From the NCBI GenBank assembly GCA_027859055.1, contig JAQIBO010000270.1:1-10621 (forward strand): 10,621 nucleotides of DNA. The letters run 5' to 3'. Below are positions 1 through 5,808 of this stretch, piece after piece (the first letter of the stretch is position 1; each line of letters opens with the position of its first letter). Under the pieces are notes generated by a model. The model saw only the letters and a list, made by a program, of their open reading frames with translations, did no database searches and had not been told where the DNA came from. Made by a program: the position numbers and the translations under genes. The DNA is from Spirochaeta sp. GTDB taxonomy: Bacteria; Spirochaetota; Spirochaetia; DSM-27196; Alkalispirochaetaceae.

Positions 1-163
1 CCGGCCGGGTGAGACCGTTGAGCACCTGCTGAACCAGAACGTTGCTGAAGTTGAACGACGGCATCGCAATATTGACGTGCAACAGAAGCGACCCGAGGAT
101 CAGTACCATAAAGGGGAAACCCAATAACAGCATGACCACCATGCTGACCCATAGTATTGTCAT
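1..163 (-). CDS. dctM: TRAP transporter large permease subunit, DctM type (partial, N-terminal 54 residues)
   Basis: This is the start of the large membrane subunit of a TRAP transporter, the part that carries solute across the inner membrane using a sodium or proton gradient. Only the first 54 residues are in the window; the gene continues past the left edge, and full-length DctM proteins have roughly 425-450 residues. The visible part begins MTILWVSMVVMLLLGFPFMV. The LLLGFP stretch at about residues 12-17 is the typical opening of this family, followed by a hydrophobic helix and an amphipathic stretch. The ATG overlaps the TGA of the upstream dctQ gene (TGATG), which implies translational coupling. 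The position directly behind dctP and dctQ makes the assignment firm despite the truncation. The solute cannot be read from this fragment. Confidence 0.88.
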   Translation of the reverse strand, partial: MTILWVSMVVMLLLGFPFMVLILGSLLLHVNIAMPSFNFSNVLVQQVLNGLTRP

Positions 164-720
164 CAGTAGCCCCCCACCTCATCCTCGTATTCGCTCTGTT
201 GCTCCGGCGACTGCCAGACGTCCTCTTCCTGGATATTCTTCCAGACGGTCCGTACATACTGAATTCCGGCGCTGGCAAATCCGATCGGGACAATTACCAA
301 CGTGATCCAGTAGGGCATGCGCAACGCCTGGGTGGTCTGCCCCATCATTCGGGCGGTCAACATGTAGTTCCACGAGTGGTAGGCCATGATGAACATGACC
401 AGGGCGTTTATCGATGAAATGAAGTAGAGAAACACCTTTTCCACTTTTGGCGGCATCGAATCGAGAAACGCCCCCATTCGGATGTGCCGCGCTTTTCGGG
501 CCGCGTAACTCACGCCAACAAACGTCGTGAAGATGATCAGAAACTCCGCCAGCTCCTCCGCAAAGTAAATCGCCTGAAAGAACGTCCGGGCGATCACATT
601 GGCGATCAGCAGGACCGCGAGTGCCGCCGTTGACGCGCTCAAGGCTCCCACCTCGAACCAGTCAACAACGAGACTCACGCGCCGTCCGATCGTGACTTTT
701 TCTTGTCGGTCGTCACTCAT
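163..720 (-). CDS. dctQ: TRAP transporter small permease subunit, DctQ type
   Basis: This is the small four-helix membrane subunit that pairs with DctM in a TRAP transporter. The 185-residue product has hydrophobic segments at about residues 22-45, 55-73, 93-115 and 137-156. The family signature lies around helix 2: FAEELAEF, then FVGVSYAARKARHIRMGAF. Length is normal for DctQ. The frame stays open upstream to an ATG at 762, but I choose the ATG at 718-720. It is preceded by AAGGAGA (731-737), and the longer start would lie within the hairpin at 755-785. The last 20 residues are acidic and polar (EEDVWQSPEQQSEYEDEV), presumably cytoplasmic. It lies between dctP and dctM, and its stop overlaps the dctM start. 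Solute specificity is set mainly by DctP and DctM. Confidence 0.9.
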   Translation of the reverse strand: MSDDRQEKVTIGRRVSLVVDWFEVGALSASTAALAVLLIANVIARTFFQAIYFAEELAEFLIIFTTFVGVSYAARKARHIRMGAFLDSMPPKVEKVFLYFISSINALVMFIMAYHSWNYMLTARMMGQTTQALRMPYWITLVIVPIGFASAGIQYVRTVWKNIQEEDVWQSPEQQSEYEDEVGGY

Positions 721-730
721 GCCGATTAAT

Positions 731-737
731 TCTCCTT
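731..737 (-). promoter_or_regulatory. Ribosome binding site of dctQ
   Basis: AAGGAGA on the minus strand, about 10 nt before the ATG at 720. It decides for that start over the in-frame ATG at 762, which has no comparable site. The spacing is slightly long. Confidence 0.6.
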
Positions 738-754
738 CGTGTTGGGTATACAAA

Positions 755-785
755 GACGGCATGAATCGGAGAGATCCATGCCGTC
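755..785 (-). terminator. Intercistronic hairpin between dctP and dctQ (attenuator or RNA-stabilising stem)
   Basis: A perfect 9-bp inverted repeat, GACGGCATG at 755-763 and CATGCCGTC at 777-785, is extended inside by three more pairs (765-767 with 773-775) after one mismatch, leaving a 5-nt loop. On the transcribed minus strand the stem is followed by TTTGTAT, a weak U-rich run. It lies in the 79-nt gap between dctP and dctQ. Such stems commonly reduce downstream transcription or protect the upstream message, so that the binding protein outnumbers the permease. The stem is seen; its role here is inferred. Confidence 0.6.
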
Positions 786-799
786 CGCCGTCAAACGTC

Positions 800-1870
800 T
801 CAGTCTATGCCAAGTTCGTCTTTCGCGTTTTCGATGTCCCGCAGAAGTGCATCAAGCAGATCCTGGGCACCGTCGCCACCAACCTTTACGTACTCCGTAT
901 CGATGCCGCGCGCCACTGCCGTTGCCTCGGCGATCTGTTCATCGGAGAATTCGGTCCATACAATTGAGGGTTTTTCCTCTTCGATCATTGTACGGAAGCC
1001 GGCGTTCTTCTCATCGATCCAGTCACCGGCAGGTTCGACCGCGTCGGCCCACCATTCGCGCATCATGTTCTGATACTCTTCCGGAAGCGAATCAAAGTGC
1101 TGCATGTTCGCCGTGGGGATACCGAGGAACGGTTCCGCCCACATCTGCGTGAAGTAATCGGTTGGTTCGTAGAACTTCATGCTGTAAATAGCGAAAAGCG
1201 GGTTAACCTGCGCGTCGATCAGACCGGTCTGCAGACCGCTGTAGACTTCGCCGTAGCTCATCGGTGTGGGGCTGTAGCCGTAGGCGCGATAGTTGGCAAC
1301 CAGCATCTGGGAACCCATAACGCGCGTCTTGACGCCGTTCATCTCTTCCAGCGTCGCAACCGGTTCGGTGGAAGTGACCCACTGCCAGCCTTCGTACATA
1401 ATGGAAAGCGGCACCAGGCCGTTGCGGCGGAAGTGCTCTTCCATCATCGGCATCGTTTCACCGTTTTTCACAACCCATTCAACAACCTCGGCAACGCGCT
1501 CGCGGGGCCACAGGTAGTTGAGTGCCAGCACCTGCGCCTGGGGCACAAAGGAACTGATCCACGCGTAATCGGAGAAGACCCACTCAACAACACCAAGCTG
1601 TGCCAGCTCGTTGATGTCGCGGGTGTCGCCGATCGCACCGTAGGGATAGACGTCCAGGTTGTACCCGCCGTCGGTGGCTTCGCGCATGTAATCGCCAAAG
1701 TTGTTTGCCCACACGGTCATGAAGTCGCCTTCGACCTCTTCTGATGCCAGCCGTGCCTGAATCACTCGATCCGGACCGCCATCTTCTTCCTGATTGCCTT
1801 CGGCAAACAGGCCTGTCATGCTTACTGTAAAGACCAGCAGCATCGAAAGAACAAAGATTTTCTTTGTCAC
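800..1870 (-). CDS. dctP: TRAP transporter solute-binding protein, DctP family
   Basis: This is the periplasmic (or surface-tethered) binding protein that captures the solute and delivers it to DctQM. The 356-residue product starts MTKKIFVLSM, has a hydrophobic core at about residues 5-22, and a likely signal peptidase I site after FA at 23, followed by EGNQEED. There is no lipobox cysteine. Family landmarks are ASEEVEGDF (42-50), YGAIGDTRDI (77-86), the carboxylate-binding Arg183 in KTRVMG, EVYSGLQTGLIDA (208-220) and Asn223 in QVNPL. The EExEGD segment resembles, from memory, the mature N terminus of the ectoine-binding protein TeaA, whose pocket glutamate sits there. Solute identity is therefore a guess. 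The start codon is GTG, supported by an ideal AGGAGGG site 7 nt upstream. It lies 22 nt after the amidohydrolase gene, in the same operon. Confidence 0.93.
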   Translation of the reverse strand: MTKKIFVLSMLLVFTVSMTGLFAEGNQEEDGGPDRVIQARLASEEVEGDFMTVWANNFGDYMREATDGGYNLDVYPYGAIGDTRDINELAQLGVVEWVFSDYAWISSFVPQAQVLALNYLWPRERVAEVVEWVVKNGETMPMMEEHFRRNGLVPLSIMYEGWQWVTSTEPVATLEEMNGVKTRVMGSQMLVANYRAYGYSPTPMSYGEVYSGLQTGLIDAQVNPLFAIYSMKFYEPTDYFTQMWAEPFLGIPTANMQHFDSLPEEYQNMMREWWADAVEPAGDWIDEKNAGFRTMIEEEKPSIVWTEFSDEQIAEATAVARGIDTEYVKVGGDGAQDLLDALLRDIENAKDELGID

Positions 1871-1877
1871 AATAATA

Positions 1878-1884
1878 CCCTCCT
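1878..1884 (-). promoter_or_regulatory. Strong ribosome binding site of dctP, before a GTG start
   Basis: AGGAGGG on the minus strand, 7 nt before the GTG at 1868-1870, inside the 22-nt gap after the amidohydrolase stop. It fixes the non-ATG start and is the strongest Shine-Dalgarno match in the operon, fitting a protein needed in excess. Confidence 0.8.
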
Positions 1885-1892
1885 GTATTTTT

Positions 1893-3104
1893 TTAACTCC
1901 GACTTACGTCGAAGTTCCATTCCCGTTCAAAAAACCGTTCGGTGGTGCGCACAAACAGCTCAACCCCCGTCGGCAGTGTTTCCTCGTCGATATTGAAGCG
2001 CGCACTGTGGTGAGGATAATCGGTCTCTTTTTTGGGATCCCGGGTGCCGACATGGATGAATGCCGAGGGGACCCGTTTCGCGTAGGCGGCGAAGTCTTCC
2101 CCCGCCATGGAGCGGTGCTCCACAATATCCTTTTTTCTATTTTCCACGATCTCCGACGCGGTCTCACGGACCAATTGTATTATCTCGGGGGCGTTCACAA
2201 CGACCTCGTTTTCCGTCTCGATCGTAAAGTCGTAGTCACATCGATGCACCGCACAGACAGATTGTACCACTTCTTCCAATCGTTTTGAAGGGTTAAACTC
2301 CTCAGTCGGCTCATAGAGGTACCGTAACGTCCCTTCAAGGACGACTTCGTCAGGAATAATGTTATTTTTTGTTCCGGAATTGATTTTTGCAAACATGAGA
2401 GCGGTCGGATACAGGAGGCTGATATCGCGGGTCTGGATCCGCTGCGCCGTTTCAATCAGGTTGGCGGCACAGATAATCGGGTCGATAGCGGAGTCGGGAT
2501 ACCCGGTGTGGCCGCCTTTTCCCTTTATGACGATGTGAAACACGTCCATGCTCGCCATGACCCCGCCTTCGGTCACGCCGATCTGGCCGCTTAACAACGG
2601 AGTCCATACGTGGATGCCCATCGCCGCGTCCACCCGCGGGTTTTCCAATGCGCCGGCTTCCACCATGATCTCCGCCCCGGCAACCTCTTCGTTCGGCTGA
2701 AACAGAAATTTGACCTTTCCAACGATGCGCTCGGGATGTTGCATCAGAACTTTGGCTGTGATCAGCAGAATCGCCGTGTGGGCGTCATGCCCGCACGCGT
2801 GCATGACCCCGTCGTTCAGTGATTTATAGGGCAGGTCGTTCTCTTCATGAATCGGAAGGGCGTCGATATCGGCGCGCAGCATCAGGGTGGGGCCGTCGGA
2901 GCTCCCAACCGCCGAGCCGGCGAGCGTTGCCACTACGCCGGTTTCCGCAAGACGACCGGGTTGGAGCCCCAGGTCCCGCAGGTACGTTTCGATGATATCC
3001 GCCGTCCGGAACTCTTCAAACCCGAGCTCCGGGTGCATGTGAAGGTCCCGTCGGATATGAATCAGTTCATCTGTGAGTTCACGGATCTCATCTCGGATGT
3101 TCAT
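1893..3104 (-). CDS. M20-family (M20D-like) metal-dependent amidohydrolase / N-acyl amino acid deacylase
   Basis: A cytoplasmic hydrolase that splits the amide bond of an N-acylated amino compound. The family includes hippurate hydrolases, indole acetyl-amino acid hydrolases and N-acetyl-diaminopimelate deacetylase. The 403-residue product has RRDLHMHPELGFEE (18-31), RADIDALPI (77-85), HACGHDAHT (102-110; metal ligands Cys104 and His106), QPNEE (136-140), GIHVW with His165, a lid/dimerisation domain at about 183-293 with GKGGHTGYPD, then MAGEDF (333-338) and PHHSARF with His365/His366. All expected metal-site motifs are intact. The ATG overlaps the asd TGA by 4 nt (ATGA), which selects this start over a longer in-frame extension into asd. 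Its neighbours suggest deacylation of an N-acyl diamino acid such as N-acetyl-diaminobutyrate. N-acetyl-diaminopimelate (lysine synthesis) is the main alternative. Confidence 0.9.
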   Translation of the reverse strand: MNIRDEIRELTDELIHIRRDLHMHPELGFEEFRTADIIETYLRDLGLQPGRLAETGVVATLAGSAVGSSDGPTLMLRADIDALPIHEENDLPYKSLNDGVMHACGHDAHTAILLITAKVLMQHPERIVGKVKFLFQPNEEVAGAEIMVEAGALENPRVDAAMGIHVWTPLLSGQIGVTEGGVMASMDVFHIVIKGKGGHTGYPDSAIDPIICAANLIETAQRIQTRDISLLYPTALMFAKINSGTKNNIIPDEVVLEGTLRYLYEPTEEFNPSKRLEEVVQSVCAVHRCDYDFTIETENEVVVNAPEIIQLVRETASEIVENRKKDIVEHRSMAGEDFAAYAKRVPSAFIHVGTRDPKKETDYPHHSARFNIDEETLPTGVELFVRTTERFFEREWNFDVSRS

Positions 3105-4129
3105 ACTCGAACCAGGTCCATCCTTATCAGCGTTTCGGCGATCTGCACCGCGTTGAGGGCGGCGCCCTTGCGAATGTTGTTGGACACAACCCACAGATTC
3201 AGGCCATTTTCGATCGTCAGATCCTCGCGAATCCGTCCCACCATCGTCAAGTCCTCTTCGTTGGAATCAAGCGGCGTCGGGTACACGTTGTTGGCGGGGT
3301 CATCTTTCAAGAGGATGCCCGGCGCCTTGGAGAGAATGTCCCGCGCCTGGTCGGCGGTGATCTTTTTCTCAGTCTCAATATTTATCGATTCCGAGTGGCC
3401 GTACCAGACAGGAATCCGTACCGCCGTCGGGCTGATTTTGATTGAGTCGTCTCCGAAGATCTTCTGCGTCTCCCCGATCATCTTGTACTCTTCTTTGGTA
3501 TAGCCGTGCTCCTGAAACACGTCGATGTGCGGTACCGCGTTAAACGCCAGTTGCACCGCATGCACCCGCGGCGCGACCCGCTTGCCGGTCTTCAGATACT
3601 CTTCCGCCTCATCGGTGAGACCCTGCAGCCCCTTCATACCGGCGCCCGAGGCGGCCTGGTACGTCGAAACGACAACTCGCTTGATCTTCCCTGCATCGTG
3701 CAGCGGCTTGAGAGCGACCACCATCTGAATCGTGGAACAGTTGGGATTCGGAACGATCCCTTTATGCCATTTGAGGTCGTCCGGATTCACTTCCGGCACC
3801 ACCAGCGGGCACTCCGGATCCATCCGCCACGCCGTGGAGTTGTCCACTACGACGGCACCCATTTCCACCGCCTGGGGAGCAAGCGCCTGACTGGCGGTCG
3901 CCCCGGCAGAGAAAATTGCAATATCGATATCCTTGAAGTTCTCTTTCACAGCGGCCTGTACTTTGACTGGCTCGCCGTTGTAGGTGACCTCTTTGCCCGC
4001 GTTTTCCGGTATGTCCAGAGGACGAAACTCACCGATCGGGAAATTCCGGCGCTCGAGGGTCCGGATCATCTCCGTTCCAACCACACCAAGCGCGCCAACT
4101 ACTGCAACGTTATATTTCTCTTTTGCCAT
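3101..4129 (-). CDS. asd: Aspartate-semialdehyde dehydrogenase (phosphorylating)
   Basis: This enzyme interconverts L-aspartyl-4-phosphate and L-aspartate-4-semialdehyde with NADP(H), the second step of the aspartate amino acid pathway. The 342-residue length is normal. Visible motifs are the Rossmann loop VVGALGVVG (10-18), SAGATAS (74-80), NSTAWRMD (97-104), the active-site NPNCSTIQMVVALKP with Cys131, STYQAASGAG with Gln158, RIPVWYGHSE with the base His245, and the C-terminal RKGAALNAVQIAE (320-332). The element usually written DN before RKGAA is NN here (Asn317-Asn318), a small deviation. The ATG has AAAGGA about 6 nt upstream. It follows the aminotransferase by 26 nt and overlaps the amidohydrolase by 4 nt. 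Placement behind a diaminobutyrate-type transaminase, which makes or uses the same semialdehyde, argues for a pathway-specific role rather than only housekeeping lysine/threonine synthesis. Confidence 0.95.
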   Translation of the reverse strand: MAKEKYNVAVVGALGVVGTEMIRTLERRNFPIGEFRPLDIPENAGKEVTYNGEPVKVQAAVKENFKDIDIAIFSAGATASQALAPQAVEMGAVVVDNSTAWRMDPECPLVVPEVNPDDLKWHKGIVPNPNCSTIQMVVALKPLHDAGKIKRVVVSTYQAASGAGMKGLQGLTDEAEEYLKTGKRVAPRVHAVQLAFNAVPHIDVFQEHGYTKEEYKMIGETQKIFGDDSIKISPTAVRIPVWYGHSESINIETEKKITADQARDILSKAPGILLKDDPANNVYPTPLDSNEEDLTMVGRIREDLTIENGLNLWVVSNNIRKGAALNAVQIAETLIRMDLVRV

Positions 4130-4155
4130 ATCGTGTCCTTTCTCGGTTCCCGTTC

Positions 4156-5532
4156 TCAGATCTCTTTCTCAATATCGCGAATCACCTGGGAGATGATCTC
4201 GACGCCCTTCATCGCCAGTTCTTCGGTGATGATAAGGGGGGGAAGCAAGCGCGCTACGTTATTGTGATGCCCACCAACCTCGATCATAACGCCGCGCTGG
4301 TGCGCGTATTTCCGCACTTTCTTCGCTAAGTCCGACGCGGGCTCCTTGGTCTTCTGGTCGCGCACAATTTCAATACCGAACATGAGACCGATACCGCGTG
4401 CTTCACCGACGATCTTCGTCTCGGTCTCAAGCTTTTTCAGCTCTTTGAGCATCTTGGCACCCAGCTCCGCAGCGTACCCGGGAATATCGTTGTCCTTCAT
4501 GAAGCGCAGCGCCGCTGCACCGGCAGCGTAAGCGGCCATGTTGCCACGGAACGTACCAATCGACGCGCCGGCGGGCCACGTATCGAGCTTTTCCCGGTAC
4601 GCAATGGCGGAGATCGGAAACCCGAGACCGCCGAGCGCTTTGCTCATCGTCACGATATCAGGGATGCAGTCGGAGCCCGCGTGCTCGAAGGCAAACATCT
4701 TGCCGGTGCGCCCGAGACCCGACTGAATCTCGTCGCAGATTAGCAGCACGTCGTGTTTCGTCGTGATCTCGCGAACCATTTTAAGGAACCGGGGGCTCGG
4801 GATGATCGTGCCGCCCTCACCCTGGACCGATTCCATAATGACCGCGGCGGGCTTTCCAAAACCGGAGTGGGAATCGGAAAGAACCAGGTCCAGATACTCC
4901 GCAGCGCGCAAATCGGTCTCATCTTCCGGGCCACCGAACGGGGAGCGGTACTTGTAGTCGTAGGGGATAAAATGAATTCCCGGAACCAGGGGCGCCATGC
5001 CGGCGCGATGACTTTCGTCGGTTGTGAGGCCGAGGGCGACACCGGTCATACCGTGGTATGCTCCGTGGAAGGCGATGATCTCGTGACGGCCGGTGTTGTA
5101 CCGGGCGAGTTTGATCGCCTGTTCCACTGCGTCGGATCCGGTGGGGCCTCCGAAAAAGACGCGGGAAAGTTCAGCAGGCAGGAGTTCACGGAGCATCGCA
5201 ACCATCGTGGCCCGGACATCGGTCGGAATATCGAGCGTGTGGGTGTACAGATCGATCGCTGCGTGCGCCGCCTTGAGCGCATCCGGGTGGCCATGGCCGA
5301 CCGCCATAACGCCGGCACCTCCAAACATATCGATATAGACGTTTCCGTCGACATCCTCGATCGTTGCACCCTTTCCGCGTTTGATCGCCATCGGCATACC
5401 CTTGGGATACGACACGACGGAACTCTCTAATGACGCCTGCGTCTCGAGCATCGCTTTTGATTTCGGGCCGGGAGGGGTCGTTTTGATGACCGGTGCTTCA
5501 CTCAGGGAAAGTTCGGAAAACCTGTTACTCAT
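4156..5532 (-). CDS. Class III PLP aminotransferase, diaminobutyrate--2-oxoglutarate transaminase type
   Basis: A cytoplasmic fold-type I aminotransferase. Its best fit is the family that interconverts L-2,4-diaminobutyrate plus 2-oxoglutarate with aspartate-4-semialdehyde plus glutamate (EctB/Dat/DoeD); a GABA- or ornithine-type substrate is possible. The 458-residue product shows GGPTGSDAVEQAIKLAR (128-144; phosphate binding), FHGAYHGMT (155-163), ESVQGEGG (234-241), CDEIQSGLGRTG (266-277, with the PLP-ring Asp267), TMSKALGGLG with Schiff-base Lys298, GTFRGN (326-331) and the substrate-carboxylate Arg428 in RLLPPL. The frame extends to a TTG at 5553, but the ATG at 5530-5532 has AGGAG 9 nt before it and is preferred. 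It is the first gene of the operon, transcribed away from gdhA. Its partner asd uses the same semialdehyde, which strengthens the diaminobutyrate reading. Confidence 0.85.
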   Translation of the reverse strand: MSNRFSELSLSEAPVIKTTPPGPKSKAMLETQASLESSVVSYPKGMPMAIKRGKGATIEDVDGNVYIDMFGGAGVMAVGHGHPDALKAAHAAIDLYTHTLDIPTDVRATMVAMLRELLPAELSRVFFGGPTGSDAVEQAIKLARYNTGRHEIIAFHGAYHGMTGVALGLTTDESHRAGMAPLVPGIHFIPYDYKYRSPFGGPEDETDLRAAEYLDLVLSDSHSGFGKPAAVIMESVQGEGGTIIPSPRFLKMVREITTKHDVLLICDEIQSGLGRTGKMFAFEHAGSDCIPDIVTMSKALGGLGFPISAIAYREKLDTWPAGASIGTFRGNMAAYAAGAAALRFMKDNDIPGYAAELGAKMLKELKKLETETKIVGEARGIGLMFGIEIVRDQKTKEPASDLAKKVRKYAHQRGVMIEVGGHHNNVARLLPPLIITEELAMKGVEIISQVIRDIEKEI

Positions 5533-5541
5533 ACTATCTGA

Positions 5542-5546
5542 CTCCT
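5542..5546 (-). promoter_or_regulatory. Ribosome binding site of the aminotransferase gene
   Basis: AGGAG on the minus strand, 9 nt before the ATG at 5530-5532. It supports that ATG over the TTG at 5553, which lies upstream of this site. Confidence 0.65.
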
Positions 5547-5610
5547 GTCTCAACGTATAAAATTATTGTTCTATTATTTGAACATCTGTTACTATCTTGC
5601 AACACGTTTT

Positions 5611-5639
5611 ATTCTGCACCGGATAGGAATCGGTGTCAA
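5611..5639 (-). promoter_or_regulatory. Sigma-70-type promoter for the aminotransferase-asd-amidohydrolase-TRAP operon
   Basis: On the minus strand a consensus -35 box TTGACA (5634-5639) is followed after exactly 17 bp by CAGAAT (5611-5616), which matches four of six -10 positions. Transcription would start near 5604, giving a leader of about 70 nt. A second candidate lies downstream: TTGCAA (5597-5602), 18 bp, AATAAT (5573-5578). Either could drive the operon. Confidence 0.55.
5617..5635. promoter_or_regulatory. Short inverted repeat in the operon promoter (candidate operator)
   Basis: CACCG (5617-5621) and CGGTG (5631-5635) form a 5-bp inverted repeat with a 9-bp centre. It fills the spacer between the -35 and -10 boxes and touches the -35. 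That position would suit a repressor. No regulator gene is present in the window to match it, and the arms are short. Confidence 0.3.
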
Positions 5640-5719
5640 GAAAAAAAATGGGCTCGCGGGGGAACCGGATGACCGCCAGTCAGCATTGTGGGAAACCTGG
5701 GTGGTTTTCAAATTCGGAG

Positions 5720-5748
5720 TTGACAAAGCGATTCAGCGGATCGACAAT
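5720..5748 (+). promoter_or_regulatory. Sigma-70-type promoter for gdhA
   Basis: TTGACA (5720-5725), a 17-bp spacer and GACAAT (5743-5748, four of six -10 positions) lie upstream of gdhA. Transcription would begin near 5755, leaving a leader of about 54 nt. The -10 box is the left arm of a small palindrome, ACAAT-GAA-ATTGT (5744-5756), which could be an operator over the start point. Confidence 0.55.
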
Positions 5749-5808
5749 GAAATTGTTTCACCATGTATACCGTCGTTCAAATATTGATACATAAAGAAGG
5801 AGCTTATC

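Noticed and set aside
1097..1744. A 215-codon plus-strand frame opposite dctP
   Set aside because: Antisense to a complete, well-conserved binding protein; no ribosome site or domain of its own.
3506..4267. A 253-codon plus-strand frame spanning asd and the end of the aminotransferase gene
   Set aside because: Antisense to two conserved genes, composition is His/Arg-rich and without domain signature; a shadow frame.
4753..5430. A 225-codon plus-strand frame opposite the aminotransferase
   Set aside because: Wholly antisense to motif-rich coding sequence and lacking family features.
5574..5585. A three-codon mini-frame (Met-Phe-Lys-stop) in the leader of the left operon
   Set aside because: Too short to be meaningful, no ribosome site, and in an AT-rich leader where it is expected by chance.
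5566..5787. A 73-codon plus-strand frame in the divergent control region
   Set aside because: It covers promoter elements in both directions, has no clear ribosome site and shows no protein-like pattern.
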